From contig NZ_CP050154.1 of the NCBI RefSeq assembly GCF_011617705.1, positions 1,426,001 to 1,490,000 of the forward strand: a DNA stretch of 64,000 nucleotides, read 5' to 3'. Position numbers and translations under genes: made by a program. Source of the stretch: Brevibacterium limosum (GTDB lineage: Bacteria; Actinomycetota; Actinomycetes; Actinomycetales; Brevibacteriaceae). The notes below the pieces were generated by a model, which had not been told where the DNA came from, did no database searches, and saw nothing but the letters and a program-made list of their open reading frames with translations. Each line of letters begins with the position of its first letter. The first letter of the stretch is position 1. Of this stretch, positions 8,910-18,149 are shown one piece after another.

Positions 8910-9410
8910 ATGGACACGGTGATCGCCCGGCTGGGCAAGCCGCACGGAATCAAGGGCGAGTTCACCGTCGAGGTGCGCACCGACCGACCCGAGGACCGGC
9001 TGAATCCCGGAGCGAGCTTCGCCACCGATCCCGATATCGGACCGCTGACGCTGAAGTCGGCGAGATGGCATCGCGATCGCCTGCTCCTGGCCTTCGACGA
9101 GGTCGCCGACCGCAACCGCGCCGAGGAGATCCGCAACACCCTCATCCTCGCCGAGGCGGTCGACGACGAGGACGATTCCGACGCCTGGTACCTCGACGAC
9201 CTCATCGGACTCTCGGTCTATGAGAACGACGCCCTCGTCGGCGAGATCGTCGACGTCACGAACGGCACCGCCCAGGATCTGCTGCACATGAAGCACACCG
9301 ACGGACACGTTGTGCTCATCCCGTTCGTCACCGAGATCGTGCCCGACGTCGACATCGACGCCGGTCGCATCCACGTCACCCCGCCCGCCGGCCTCTTCGA
9401 CGCCGAATGA
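8910..9410 (+). CDS. rimM: 16S rRNA processing protein RimM
   Basis: RimM assists late 30S maturation by binding S19 and the 16S 3' head domain. The 166-residue protein has an N-terminal RimM beta-barrel ([15 protein letters not shown], then [15 protein letters not shown]) and a C-terminal PRC-barrel-like domain ([37 protein letters not shown]). ATG 8910 has AGGAG 5 nt upstream. The stop overlaps the trmD start in an ATGA, indicating translational coupling. Confidence 0.96.
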   Translation: MDTVIARLGKPHGIKGEFTVEVRTDRPEDRLNPGASFATDPDIGPLTLKSARWHRDRLLLAFDEVADRNRAEEIRNTLILAEAVDDEDDSDAWYLDDLIGLSVYENDALVGEIVDVTNGTAQDLLHMKHTDGHVVLIPFVTEIVPDVDIDAGRIHVTPPAGLFDAE

Positions 9411-10330
9411 GCGAAACACCCCCGATGACCGGCAACGACAGCCCTGCCGAGGCGGTCCCACCCGGACCCGTGACGCCGGAGCCCACCCCCACCGAGGCGG
9501 CCGGACCGCAGATGTCGATCGACGTCGTGTCGATCTTTCCCGAATATCTCTCCGGGCTGCAGCTCTCGCTCATCGGCAAAGCCGTCGACCGTGGGCAGCT
9601 GAGCCTGCGCGTCCACGACCTGCGGGACTTCACCTCCGACCGGCACAACACGGTCGATGATTCGCCCTACGGCGGGGGAGCGGGCATGGTCATGAAGGCC
9701 GAACCCTGGGCCCTGGCTCTCGAGCACATCCTCGCGGTGCGCGGCAGCGCTGCGGAGGGTGACAGTCCGGAAGGTGGCCGGAGCCACAGTCCTGCGGTCG
9801 GATCCAAACCGACGCTCATCGTGCCCAGCCCCGCCGGGCAGGTGTTCGACCAGCGCATCGCCGAGGACCTCGCCGACCGGGACCACCTCGTCTTCGCCTG
9901 CGGACGCTACGAAGGCATCGACCAGCGCGTCATCGACTGGGCGGGGGAGCACTTCGAACTGCTGCCTATGAGCATCGGCGACTACGTGCTCAACGGCGGT
10001 GAAGTCGCCTCGATGGTGATGATCGAAGCGGTCAGCCGCCTCATCCCCGGTGTCATCGGCAATCCCGAGTCACTGGCCGAGGAGAGTCACGAAGACGGGC
10101 TGCTCGAATACCCCATCTATACGAAGCCGGCGAACTGGCGCGGACGTGAGGTGCCCGAGATCCTGCTCAGCGGCAACCATGCCGCGATCGCACGCTGGCG
10201 ACGTGACCGACGTCTCGAACGCACCGCTGAAGTCAGACCCGACCTGCTCGAGAGACTCGATGACCTGAACAAGGACGACCTGGCGGCGCTTGAGCGGTTT
10301 GAGTCTGAGCGCTCAACCGTGACAGAATAG
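9407..10330 (+). CDS. trmD: tRNA (guanine-N1)-methyltransferase TrmD
   Basis: TrmD methylates G37 of tRNAs using SAM and prevents +1 frameshifting. The SPOUT knot motifs [13 protein letters not shown] and '[10 protein letters not shown]' are present. The 307-residue protein is longer than the usual ~250. It has a 35-residue Pro/Glu-rich N-terminal extension before the family start [13 protein letters not shown] (internal ATG at 9512), and a loop insertion (about 9739-9810, [16 protein letters not shown]) between LEHIL and '[13 protein letters not shown]'. ATG 9407 is in the ATGA overlap with rimM; if translation really begins at 9512 the extension disappears. Confidence 0.95.
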   Translation: MSETPPMTGNDSPAEAVPPGPVTPEPTPTEAAGPQMSIDVVSIFPEYLSGLQLSLIGKAVDRGQLSLRVHDLRDFTSDRHNTVDDSPYGGGAGMVMKAEPWALALEHILAVRGSAAEGDSPEGGRSHSPAVGSKPTLIVPSPAGQVFDQRIAEDLADRDHLVFACGRYEGIDQRVIDWAGEHFELLPMSIGDYVLNGGEVASMVMIEAVSRLIPGVIGNPESLAEESHEDGLLEYPIYTKPANWRGREVPEILLSGNHAAIARWRRDRRLERTAEVRPDLLERLDDLNKDDLAALERFESERSTVTE

Positions 10331-10504
10331 AGCGTCGCGTTTGTTGGCGCTCACCTGCTTCAGGGGGATGAGTGCCCACGGTGGCTCGTCGCGTAAGATT
10401 CGGCGGGTCGACGGGGAGAGATCCCGACAGACGATCCAGCTGCCGGTTCGCCGGTCCGATATGCGTGTCCTCGACCTGAAGCAGAGGCCACAGGAGAAAC
10501 CACA

Positions 10505-10846
10505 ATGCAGAAGCTCGATGTTGTAGATGCAGCCTCGCTGAAGTCTGATGTTCCCGAATTCCGTGCGGGCGACACCCTCAACGTTCACGTCAAGGTGATC
10601 GAAGGTTCGCGCTCGCGTATTCAGGTCTTCAAGGGAATCGTCATCCGTCGCCAGGGCGACGGCGTCCGCGAGACCTTCACCGTCCGTAAGATCAGCTTCG
10701 GCGTCGGTGTGGAGCGTACCTTCCCGGTGCACTCGCCCAACGTCGACAAGATCGAGGTCCTCACCCGCGGCGCCGTCCGCCGTGCAAAGCTGTACTACCT
10801 GCGCGAACTGCGCGGCAAGGCCGCTCGCATCCGCGAAAAGGCCTGA
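10505..10846 (+). CDS. rplS: 50S ribosomal protein L19
   Basis: L19 lies at the subunit interface. The 113-residue protein has the typical [15 protein letters not shown], '[16 protein letters not shown]', [19 protein letters not shown] and [25 protein letters not shown] lies 8 nt before the ATG. The 174-nt spacer after trmD contains a -10-like TAAGAT at 10394-10399, so rplS may also have its own promoter. The signal peptidase gene follows about 30 nt later. Confidence 0.97.
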   Translation: MQKLDVVDAASLKSDVPEFRAGDTLNVHVKVIEGSRSRIQVFKGIVIRRQGDGVRETFTVRKISFGVGVERTFPVHSPNVDKIEVLTRGAVRRAKLYYLRELRGKAARIREKA

Positions 10847-10877
10847 TTTGCCCGGCACTGTGGGAGATGATCACGCG

Positions 10878-11501
10878 GTGCCGAACAGACATGAAGACGC
10901 GACCTTCGGGTCGCGTCTTCTGTCTTCGGCACGCTTCTGGAAGGCGATCGTGGCGATCGTCGTCGTCATCATCGTCCTCGGCGGGTCGATCCGCGGATTC
11001 GTCATCCAGCGCTTCACGATTCCGAGCGCGTCGATGGAGCCGACGCTGCAGGTCGACGACTCGATCACAGTGTGGCGTCCGGACGCCCTGCGCGGAGACA
11101 TCCGACGCGGAGACATCGTCGTCTTCGACGGTCGCGGGTCGTTCGTCGATGATGCGCTGCCCACTCCTCTGCAGAAGATCGGATCCTGGGTCGGACTCGG
11201 CCCCCGCGACGTCTACTACGTCAAACGCGTCATCGCCGTCGGCGGTGACACCCTCGAATGCTGCGACGCGAAGGGGCGTCTGCTCCTCAACGGCAAGCCC
11301 CTGAACGAAGACTTTGCCCCGACCCCGGCCTCCGCGGTGGAGTTCTCCATCGAAGTCCCCGAGGACACCATGTGGGTGATGGGCGACAACCGCAATGACT
11401 CCGCCGACTCACGGTCGCTGCTGGGACGGCCCGGTGGGGGCTTCATCCCCACCGATCGGGTCATCGGCCCCGTGATCGGTCACGGCTCATCGATCGACTG
11501 A
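10878..11501 (+). CDS. lepB: Signal peptidase I (first of two tandem copies)
   Basis: Type I signal peptidase is a membrane-anchored Ser/Lys protease that removes Sec and Tat signal peptides. The 207-residue protein has one N-terminal transmembrane helix (WKAIVAIVVVIIVLGGSIRGFV), the serine motif IPSASMEPTL near residue 51, the lysine motif 'VYYVKRVIAVGGD' near 116 and the box GDNRNDSADSR. I prefer GTG 10878 with GGGAG 11 nt upstream; GTG 10860 and TTG 10848 are in frame. A CC pair in GGDTLECCD is shared with the second copy. Confidence 0.92.
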   Translation: MPNRHEDATFGSRLLSSARFWKAIVAIVVVIIVLGGSIRGFVIQRFTIPSASMEPTLQVDDSITVWRPDALRGDIRRGDIVVFDGRGSFVDDALPTPLQKIGSWVGLGPRDVYYVKRVIAVGGDTLECCDAKGRLLLNGKPLNEDFAPTPASAVEFSIEVPEDTMWVMGDNRNDSADSRSLLGRPGGGFIPTDRVIGPVIGHGSSID

Positions 11502-11660
11502 GTGCCGCCTCGGCGAGGGGATCTGGGTCGTCTGAGCCTTCGCACGGTCGACTGAGCGTTCGCACGGAACTGTACTGCGGCTGAGCGTGCGGTGCCGGTC
11601 GTGCTGATACGCTCGGTTCAGTCCACAGCCGCAGCCCTGGTCCGATGTGAAAGCGAACGA
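11502..11660 (+). repeat. Intergenic repeats between the two signal peptidase genes
   Basis: This spacer contains CCTCGGCGAGG at 11508-11518, 7 nt after the stop codon. It is followed by CTGAGCCTTCGCACGG and CTGAGCGTTCGCACGG spaced 4 nt apart (about 11533-11568), then a third degenerate copy, CTGAGCGTGCGG, near 11581. A possible -10 is TACGCT near 11606. Confidence 0.6.
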
Positions 11661-12368
11661 ATGACAAGCGAATCCGAAGCTTCCCCGCCGCCTGCCTCGA
11701 AACGGTTCGCGCGCGGGCTGTTGGAGACCGTGGCGATCATCGTCATCGCCCTGCTCATCTCGACGGCGCTGAAGACGTGGGTCGTCCGCGCTTTCTATAT
11801 TCCGTCCGAATCCATGATGACCACCCTCCAGGTCGACGACCGCGTGCTCGTCAACCAGCTGGCTCACCGCTTCGGACCCGCGGACCGCGGCGACATCATC
11901 GTCTTCGACGACCCGGATCATTGGCTCTCGGCCGCCGAGACCACCGAATACACACCCAACCCGTTTCTCGAATTCATCGGCTTGGCGCCCTCGGACGCGG
12001 GAAACCAGCTGATCAAACGCGTCATCGGCGTCGGCGGCGACACCATCCGCTGCTGTGACTCAGAAGGACGCCTGCTGGTCAACGGCGAACCGATCGACGA
12101 GACCTACCTCGACGAAGGCACCGCCCCCTCGGACCTCGAATTCGAGATCACCGTGCCCGAGGGCCACTACTGGGTGATGGGCGACAACCGCGGCAACTCC
12201 GCTGACTCCCGGTACCACATGGACACCGACCCCTATGTGGCCGAGGACGACGTGGTCGGCACCGTGTTCCTCATCAACTGGCCGTTCAAGCACTTCAGCT
12301 GGGTCTCCACCCCCGACGAGGTCTTCGCGGACGTGCCGGACACCGCAGAGGGAATCACCGGGAACTGA
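11661..12368 (+). CDS. lepB: Signal peptidase I (second copy)
   Basis: This 235-residue paralogue of the preceding gene has a transmembrane helix (LETVAIIVIALLISTALKTWVV), the catalytic serine in YIPSESMMTTLQVDD near residue 51, the catalytic lysine in LIKRVIGVGGD near 119 and GDNRGNSADSRYH. It shares 'CCDSEGRLLVNGEPI' with the first copy (CCDAKGRLLLNGKPL), indicating an in-place duplication followed by divergence. The serine-flanking residues differ (SESMM versus SASME), so substrate preference may differ. ATG 11661 fits the family start; its ribosome site is weak. The stop overlaps rnhB by 1 nt. Confidence 0.93.
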   Translation: MTSESEASPPPASKRFARGLLETVAIIVIALLISTALKTWVVRAFYIPSESMMTTLQVDDRVLVNQLAHRFGPADRGDIIVFDDPDHWLSAAETTEYTPNPFLEFIGLAPSDAGNQLIKRVIGVGGDTIRCCDSEGRLLVNGEPIDETYLDEGTAPSDLEFEITVPEGHYWVMGDNRGNSADSRYHMDTDPYVAEDDVVGTVFLINWPFKHFSWVSTPDEVFADVPDTAEGITGN

Positions 12369-13156
12369 TGGCCGTAAGTGGACTCACCGATCTCAGCGTC
12401 GAACGCGGACTGCTGAGCGAGGGATTCGATTTCGTCATCGGCGTCGACGAGGTGGGCCGCGGCGCTCTGGCCGGCCCGGTCAGCGTCGGCGTCGCCCTGT
12501 TCGATCTGCGCGTCCTCACCGCCGCCGAGGTGCCTGCCGGCATCCATGATTCGAAGCAGCTGAGCGCGCAGTCCCGACGGGATGCCACCGACCGTGTGCG
12601 ATCGTGGGCGGCCGCCGCGGCGGTGGGGTCGACGACCCCTGCCGAACTCGACGAGGTGGGGATGACGATGGCGCTCAACCTCGCCGGACGTCGCGCCATG
12701 CTCTCGGTCCTCCGGGAATGGGCCGGCACCGGTTCGGCCGGGCACGATCCGAACGGGTTCGACGAGAACGGCGTGGCCGCCTCGGCGAGGGTTCTGCCTG
12801 ACCGGACGATGGTCCTCCTCGACGGGCGGCACGATTGGCTGTCTGCTCCACTCACCCTCGATTGCCTGGGGATATTCGGTGACTGTGCCGACCTCGAACT
12901 GCCGCCGGTGCGCACCATCATCAAGGGCGACGGCTCCGTTCCGGCGATCGCGGCGGCGAGCATCGTGGCGAAAGTGGCACGCGATGAGGCGATGATCGTA
13001 CTCGCCGAAGCCCATCCGCACTATGGTTGGGAATCGAACGTGGGATACGGGACGGTGAAGCACCGGCAGGGCATCGCCGAACTCGGACCCTGCATCCACC
13101 ACCGGAGAAGCTTCCGCCTGAGCGCGGACACAGGAGCGAAGGAGGGTCTGTCATGA
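12368..13156 (+). CDS. rnhB: Ribonuclease HII
   Basis: RNase HII cleaves RNA in RNA-DNA hybrids and single ribonucleotides in DNA. It has the signature FVIGVDEVGRGALAGPV near residue 20-36, then 'GIHDSKQLSAQSR', VLLDGRHDWL and SIVAKVARDE, giving the DEDD acidic residues. At 262 residues it exceeds the usual 200-240 because of an insertion (about 12721-12815; GTGSAGHDPNGFDENG) before the aspartate in LLDG. That insertion encodes one copy of CCTCGGCGAGG. It is coupled to lepB (TGATG) and to the next gene (ATGA). Confidence 0.95.
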   Translation: MAVSGLTDLSVERGLLSEGFDFVIGVDEVGRGALAGPVSVGVALFDLRVLTAAEVPAGIHDSKQLSAQSRRDATDRVRSWAAAAAVGSTTPAELDEVGMTMALNLAGRRAMLSVLREWAGTGSAGHDPNGFDENGVAASARVLPDRTMVLLDGRHDWLSAPLTLDCLGIFGDCADLELPPVRTIIKGDGSVPAIAAASIVAKVARDEAMIVLAEAHPHYGWESNVGYGTVKHRQGIAELGPCIHHRRSFRLSADTGAKEGLS

Positions 13157-13470
13157 GTGCCGATGATCTTGACGACTACGAAGCACAACTCGAGCTTGCG
13201 CTGTACAAGGAATACCGGGACGTCGTCGGTCTCTTCGCCTACGTCGTCGAGACCGAGCGCCGGTTCTACCTCGCCAACCATGTCGACCTCAAGGCTCACA
13301 ACGACGCCGGCGACGTGTACTTCGAACTCACCCTGCGCGATGCCTGGGTGTGGGACAGCTACCGGTCGGCACGGTTCATCAAGACCGTGCATGTGCTGAC
13401 GTTCAAGGACGTCAACATCGAGGAGATCGCGAAATCCGATCTCGAGCCGCCGACCGCGATCCGCGGCTGA
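13153..13470 (+). CDS. DUF2469 family protein
   Basis: This 105-residue acidic protein (SADDLDDYEAQLELALYKEY) is found almost exclusively in Actinobacteria, nearly always next to rnhB and yraN. Its function is unknown. It is soluble, with 'YLANHVDLKAHND' and 'VYFELTLRDAWVWDSYR' as conserved blocks. The ATG overlaps the rnhB stop in an ATGA, so it is co-translated. A hairpin follows at 13557. Confidence 0.93.
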   Translation: MSADDLDDYEAQLELALYKEYRDVVGLFAYVVETERRFYLANHVDLKAHNDAGDVYFELTLRDAWVWDSYRSARFIKTVHVLTFKDVNIEEIAKSDLEPPTAIRG

Positions 13471-13556
13471 GGCTGCTCACTCAGCCTTTCGGCGAATCCT
13501 GGGCTCACCCACTCCTGCGCCGATCGCTGGGGACGAGGCCCTGACTCGATCGTTAT

Positions 13557-13591
13557 GAGCCTGTGGATGAGTGAGCCTTCTCCACAGGCTC
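13557..13591 (+). terminator. 11-bp hairpin downstream of DUF2469 (repeat-family member)
   Basis: GAGCCTGTGGA (13557-13567) and TCCACAGGCTC (13581-13591) pair perfectly around a 13-nt loop, followed by TGTTTCCTCCCTT. A related element is at 19274-19308. Confidence 0.6.
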
Positions 13592-13639
13592 TGTTTCCTC
13601 CCTTCCCTCAGGCAGTGCCGCCGTGGTCATCTGGCCGAC

Positions 13640-14059
13640 ATGGGACGGACACGAACACCCGGTCGGACACGCACGGCGAAGAGCACACGGACCGCCAAAG
13701 GGACGCGCAGACAGGCGCTCGGCAGCAGGGGAGAGGACCTCGCCGCCGCGTTCCTCGAAGCCGCCGGTCTGGTCGTTCTCGAACGCAATTTCCGGTGCGC
13801 TCGAGGTGAGCTCGACATCATCGCCCGCGACGGCGGCACGGCGGTCTTCGTCGAGGTCAAAACGCGTCGCACCGCAATGCTGGGATCTCCGCTGGAGGCG
13901 GTGACCCCGACCAAGCTCGCCCGCATCCGCACACTGGCAGGCATCTGGCTGCGGGAACAGGACGAGTATTTTCCGGCCACACGCATCGATGCGCTCGGCA
14001 TCATCACGGAACCGCGCGTCCAGTACTTCCACTGCCCGAACATCCAGGTCGACTCATGA
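13640..14059 (+). CDS. yraN: YraN family (UPF0102) endonuclease-fold protein
   Basis: UPF0102 proteins have a Holliday-junction-resolvase/restriction-endonuclease-like fold: 'GSRGEDLAAAFLEAAGLVVLERNFR', GELDIIARDGGTAVFVEVKTR with the D-ExK-type residues. The biological role is unclear; it is consistently next to comM and dprA, which suggests DNA processing. I chose ATG 13640 (139 residues), giving a Thr/Arg-rich N-terminus; GTG 13571 is in frame but lies inside the upstream hairpin. No good ribosome site is visible for either. The stop overlaps the next ATG (ATGA). Confidence 0.9.
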   Translation: MGRTRTPGRTRTAKSTRTAKGTRRQALGSRGEDLAAAFLEAAGLVVLERNFRCARGELDIIARDGGTAVFVEVKTRRTAMLGSPLEAVTPTKLARIRTLAGIWLREQDEYFPATRIDALGIITEPRVQYFHCPNIQVDS

Positions 14060-15723
14060 GCGAGGAGACACCGGGACGCGAGCACCGGCCACCGGAAGCG
14101 GTCGGTTCAGACGAGGCCGAGCCCGAATGCTCTGAGCCTGAGACAGGAGGCGGGGGAGCAGAGCCGGAACCGTCTGGACCCCAGCCAACGACACACATCA
14201 TCGGGCGGGCCTCGGCCGTGGCCCTGTGGGGACTGACCGGGAAGATCGTCTCGATCGAAGCCGGCGTCAGCGCCGGACTGCCCGGAATCGACATCGTCGG
14301 ACTGCCCGATGCCTCGGTGAGCGAATCACGCAAACGACTCCGAGCCGCCCTGGCCTACCTCGGCAGACCCGTTGCCACACAACACCTGACGATCAACCTC
14401 ACTCCCGGCACTGTGCCGAAGATCGGCACCGGATTCGACCTCGGCATCGCCGTGGCCGTGCTCAGAGCACTGTCGCTGATCACCAACGACGACACCGGCG
14501 ATGTCGTCCACTGCGGTGAGATCGGACTCGACGGCAGGATCCGTCCCGTCACCGGAGTGCTCCCTTCCCTGCACACAGCACTGCAGGCAGGCTTCGACCG
14601 CTTCGTCGTCCCCGTCGGCAACGCCGACGAGGCGGCCCTCATCGGACGGGCCAGAATCCTCCCGGTCGCCTCACTGGCCGAAGTCGTCAATGCCTACGGC
14701 GGATCGATGGCCGTGCCCGCACTGCCCGCAGTCCTCGAAATGGACCGCCCCGTCCCCGTCGCCCCGGAACTCCACGACCTAGCCGAGGTCCAAGGACAGG
14801 CCGAAGGACGATTCGGTCTCGAAGTCGCCGCCGCGGGCGGCCACAACCTGCTCATGCGGGGCACGCCGGGAGCGGGCAAGACCCTGCTGGCTCAATGCCT
14901 CCCCGGAATCCTGCCGCCCCTCGACGACGATGAAGCCGTCGAAGTCGCCACCGTCCGCTCTCTGCGCGGAGAACTCGACGGCAGCGACGGACTCGACCAC
15001 CGGCCCCCGTTCGAAGCACCCCACCACCGCAGCACCGCCTCGGCGCTCATCGGCGGACGCCGCCCCGGAACGGTCGGGGTCCTCAGCCGCGCCCACCGCG
15101 GGGTGCTGTTCATGGACGAAGCCCCCGAATTCTCCCGCGACGTCCTCGAAGCCCTGCGGCAGCCGATGGAATCCCGTCGCGTCCACATCCACCGCGCCTG
15201 GGGATCGATGGTGCTTCCGGCCTCGTTCCAACTCATCATGGCCGCGAACCCCTGCCCCTGCGGAGTCGGGATGGCCGGAGCCGGCGCGGACTGTCGGTGC
15301 ACGCCCCTGGACAAGCGCCGCTACCGCAACCGTCTGTCCGGCCCGCTGCTCGACAGAGTCGACCTGCAGCTCGAACTCTTCCCCGTCTCACCCGCCGACA
15401 TCAGGCTCGGCGGAGACCAGGAGACCAGCGCCACCGTCGCGGCCCGCGTCCTCGAAGCGCGGAACCGACAGGCCGAACGCTTCGCTGACTGCGACTGGCG
15501 GCTCAACGCCGACGCACCCGGAACCTGGCTGCGCGAACACTTCGCACTCACACCGGCGGCCCTGACCGATCTCGACCGGGCCCTCGACACGGGCCGGATC
15601 ACAATGCGCGGCTACGACAGAGTGCTGCGAGTCGCGACCACCCTGGCCGACCTGGTGGGAAAGCCAGGACCCGACCCCGACACGATGAGAATGGCGCTCG
15701 CCCTGAGGACACAGGAGTCATGA
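14056..15723 (+). CDS. comM: ComM/YifB-type Mg-chelatase-like AAA+ ATPase
   Basis: This is a hexameric branch-migration helicase family member implicated in natural transformation in Gram-negatives; its role in Actinobacteria is not established. The 555-residue protein has a roughly 45-residue acidic extension, the ChlI-like N domain (SAVALWGLTGKIVSIEAGV, 'GLPGIDIVGLPDASVSESRK'), Walker A RGTPGAGKTLL, Walker B 'GVLFMDEAPEFS', a sensor 'IMAANPCPCG' and a zinc-like cysteine set (CPCG, CRCT). It is coupled by ATGA to both yraN and dprA. Confidence 0.94.
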   Translation: MSEETPGREHRPPEAVGSDEAEPECSEPETGGGGAEPEPSGPQPTTHIIGRASAVALWGLTGKIVSIEAGVSAGLPGIDIVGLPDASVSESRKRLRAALAYLGRPVATQHLTINLTPGTVPKIGTGFDLGIAVAVLRALSLITNDDTGDVVHCGEIGLDGRIRPVTGVLPSLHTALQAGFDRFVVPVGNADEAALIGRARILPVASLAEVVNAYGGSMAVPALPAVLEMDRPVPVAPELHDLAEVQGQAEGRFGLEVAAAGGHNLLMRGTPGAGKTLLAQCLPGILPPLDDDEAVEVATVRSLRGELDGSDGLDHRPPFEAPHHRSTASALIGGRRPGTVGVLSRAHRGVLFMDEAPEFSRDVLEALRQPMESRRVHIHRAWGSMVLPASFQLIMAANPCPCGVGMAGAGADCRCTPLDKRRYRNRLSGPLLDRVDLQLELFPVSPADIRLGGDQETSATVAARVLEARNRQAERFADCDWRLNADAPGTWLREHFALTPAALTDLDRALDTGRITMRGYDRVLRVATTLADLVGKPGPDPDTMRMALALRTQES

Positions 15724-16949
15724 CCGTGAACGCACATGATGAAGTCCGCTCAGCCATCGCCTCACTCCTGCGCATCGGCGAGCCCGGTGACGGTCTGCTC
15801 AAACGCCTCGTCGACGGCATCGGTCCCGTCGCCGCCCGGGCGATCATCGCCGCCGTCGGCCGGGGTGAGACCACAGCCCACGACGCCGTCCAGGGTCTGG
15901 CCACCACCGGTGCCGAGGCGGCTGAACATGCTCAGATGCCAGAGGCCATCGACCGGTGGGCGGTGCGAGCCGGCGAAGCCGGCGCTGTCGGGAATGATCT
16001 GGACAAGATCGCGAGAATCGGTGGGCGCCTGGTCATCCCCGGTGACGATGAGTGGCCTCGGATGCTCGACGACCTCGGTCCAGCTGCGCCACTGGGGCTA
16101 TGGGTCCGAGGGTCGGCTTCTCTCGGTGCCGTGCTGACTCGTGCCGTTGCCGTGGTCGGGGCCAGAGCGGCCAGCAGCTACGGAACCAAATGCGCTTCGG
16201 ACCTCGCGTGGGATCTTGCCGCTCGTGGAATCACCGTCGTGTCCGGGGGAGCTTTCGGCATCGACGCGGCCGCCCACCGTGCCGCCGTCGCTCGGGAAGC
16301 ACCGACGGTGGCATTCATGGCCGGGGGCGTCGACCGCTTCTACCCGGCGGCGAACGCCGAACTGTTCGAACAGATCCTCACCACCGGCGCCATCGTGTCC
16401 GAGACCGCTCCGGGAATGACGCCGATGCGCCACCGATTCCTGCTGCGCAATCGGCTCATCGCCGCCTCCGCGCAGGTGAGCGTCATCGTCGAAGCCGGTT
16501 GGCGCAGCGGGGCACTCAACACCGCCCGGCATGCCCTCGAACTCTCCCGGCAGGTCGCGGCTTTCCCCGGGTCCGTCTATTCGGCGTCCTCGGCCGGGGC
16601 CCACAGGCTCGTGCGTGAACACGAGGCGGAGCTCGTCACCTGCAGCGACGATGTCATCGCGCTCACGGACGATGACACCCCGGCGCTGTTCGACGCTGCC
16701 GCAGTGGGAGACGCCCCGCACAGCGGAGATCGTTCGCCGTCGTCCGACCCCCGGGAAGCGCTCGACGAGCGGGAGAAGATCTGTCTGAATGCGCTGACCG
16801 TATCGAAGCCGCTCGACGTCGGCACCATCGCCTCTCGGGCAGGTCTGACGATTGCCGACGCGCTCAACTCCCTGACCGCACTCGACCTCGACGGTTTGGC
16901 AGCTCGGCGCGACACAGGGTGGGTGAAACTGCGCAAGTCCCGCGGCTGA
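15720..16949 (+). CDS. dprA: DNA-processing protein DprA
   Basis: DprA binds incoming single-stranded DNA and loads RecA during transformation; it is widely kept in Actinobacteria. The 409-residue protein has an N-terminal HhH/SAM-like region, the Rossmann-like core (VAVVGARAASSYG, VVSGGAFGIDAAAHRAA, FMAGGVDRFYPAAN, 'RFLLRNRLIAASAQ', WRSGALNTARHALEL) and a C-terminal winged-helix-like domain (KPLDVGTIASRAGLTIADAL). It is translationally coupled to comM by ATGA. xerC begins 27 nt downstream. Confidence 0.95.
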   Translation: MTVNAHDEVRSAIASLLRIGEPGDGLLKRLVDGIGPVAARAIIAAVGRGETTAHDAVQGLATTGAEAAEHAQMPEAIDRWAVRAGEAGAVGNDLDKIARIGGRLVIPGDDEWPRMLDDLGPAAPLGLWVRGSASLGAVLTRAVAVVGARAASSYGTKCASDLAWDLAARGITVVSGGAFGIDAAAHRAAVAREAPTVAFMAGGVDRFYPAANAELFEQILTTGAIVSETAPGMTPMRHRFLLRNRLIAASAQVSVIVEAGWRSGALNTARHALELSRQVAAFPGSVYSASSAGAHRLVREHEAELVTCSDDVIALTDDDTPALFDAAAVGDAPHSGDRSPSSDPREALDEREKICLNALTVSKPLDVGTIASRAGLTIADALNSLTALDLDGLAARRDTGWVKLRKSRG

Positions 16950-16964
16950 ACCCAGGCGCTCGCA

Positions 16965-16970
16965 TATCCT
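16965..16970 (+). promoter_or_regulatory. -10 box placing xerC as a leaderless transcript
   Basis: TATCCT at 16965-16970 ends 6 nt before GTG 16977. There is no clear Shine-Dalgarno sequence, so transcription may start at the GTG itself. Confidence 0.4.
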
Positions 16971-16976
16971 GGGGAT

Positions 16977-18086
16977 GTGAGCACAGACTCGACCGTCGCC
17001 GAGGTGGTGTCCGGCTATGCCGACCACCTGCGGTCCCGTGATGTCTCCGAACACACCGCTCGCGCCTACGTCGCCGACGTCACCGACTTCCTCGACCATG
17101 CCGTGCACTCGACGAAGATCCGAGGCAGCTCCGAGAAAGGCGCGGCAACGGCGACGTCCAAGCGGACCTCGTCTGACGGCGAACAGAGCCTGCCGGACGG
17201 AGCAGGAAACTCGTCGAAGACTTCCGGGCCGCGAATCGATGTTGCTGGCGTCGAACTCGATGACCTGCGGTCTTGGCTCATCGCGCTCGACGACGCCGGA
17301 GCCGCGAAATCGACGGTGGCTCGCAAGATCGCGGCCGTGCGTTCCTTCTTCGCCTATGGTGTGAGCAATCTGGGGCTGCAGAACAATCCGGCCGCACGTC
17401 TGCGGACACCGAAGAAGGACTCGCGTCTGCCCACGGTGCTCAAACCCCAGCAGGCCGCCGACCTCATCTCCGCCGCCGAGAGGTCCCGGTCAGGAAACAC
17501 CGCGGCTGGACATGAACAGCAGGATGAATCCGGGGCGAGCGGTTCGAACACACTTGGGGAAAAGCCAGACCCGCTCGACGCGGCCAAACGCATTCGGGAC
17601 GCCGCGATCCTCGAAATGCTCTACGCCACCGCGGTGCGCGTCTCGGAACTCACCGGGCTCGACCGCAGCGATATCGATCACCGGGCATCGATGATCACCG
17701 TGCTCGGCAAGGGCGACAAGGAACGTCGTGTCCCCTTTGGAAGCCCAGCGCGCAGGGCCCTCGAGGACTGGCTCGCCGCCCGCGAGCTGTTCGCCGGTCC
17801 CAACAGCGGCGACGCAGTGTTCCTCGGCGTCCGCGGGGGACGCATCGGTGCGAGGCAGGTGCGCGAACTCGTCCACCGCTACGGCTCCCACGACCCCAGC
17901 GCCCCGGACATCGGTCCGCACGGACTGCGTCACTCGGCGGCAACCCATATGCTCGACCGCGGCGCCGACCTGCGGCAGATCCAAGAGCTGCTCGGCCACT
18001 CCACCATGAGCAGCACCCAGATCTACACCCAGGTGTCCATGCAGCGGCTGCAGGACACCTACCGTCGAGCACATCCGCGGGCCTGA
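16977..18086 (+). CDS. xerC: Tyrosine recombinase XerC
   Basis: XerC with XerD resolves chromosome dimers at dif. The 369-residue protein has an N-terminal SAM-like core-binding domain and a C-terminal catalytic domain: the first Arg in 'ATAVRVSELTGL', Lys in LGKGDKERRVPFG, HGLRHSAATH, LLGHSTMSSTQ and the Tyr in IYTQV. It is about 70 residues longer than typical because of two hydrophilic insertions, one near residues 50-82 (Lys/Ser/Gly-rich) and one near 170-198 (RSGNTAAGHEQQDESGASG). The actinobacterial position between dprA and rpsB supports XerC rather than XerD. Confidence 0.94.
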   Translation: MSTDSTVAEVVSGYADHLRSRDVSEHTARAYVADVTDFLDHAVHSTKIRGSSEKGAATATSKRTSSDGEQSLPDGAGNSSKTSGPRIDVAGVELDDLRSWLIALDDAGAAKSTVARKIAAVRSFFAYGVSNLGLQNNPAARLRTPKKDSRLPTVLKPQQAADLISAAERSRSGNTAAGHEQQDESGASGSNTLGEKPDPLDAAKRIRDAAILEMLYATAVRVSELTGLDRSDIDHRASMITVLGKGDKERRVPFGSPARRALEDWLAARELFAGPNSGDAVFLGVRGGRIGARQVRELVHRYGSHDPSAPDIGPHGLRHSAATHMLDRGADLRQIQELLGHSTMSSTQIYTQVSMQRLQDTYRRAHPRA

Positions 18087-18149
18087 GACTCACAGAGCTG
18101 CGGCCGGCCGGCAATGTCCCCTCGGAAGCGCCCTGCCGGCAGCGGCTCT

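Noticed and set aside
9407-9511. TrmD N-terminal extension as a separate small protein
   Set aside because: It is continuous in frame with trmD with no stop. Either an extension or a mis-chosen start at 9512 explains it.
10290-10316. TTGAGCG/CGCTCAA hairpin at the end of trmD as a terminator
   Set aside because: The stem has only 7 bp with a 13-nt loop and lies inside the coding sequence; too weak to call.
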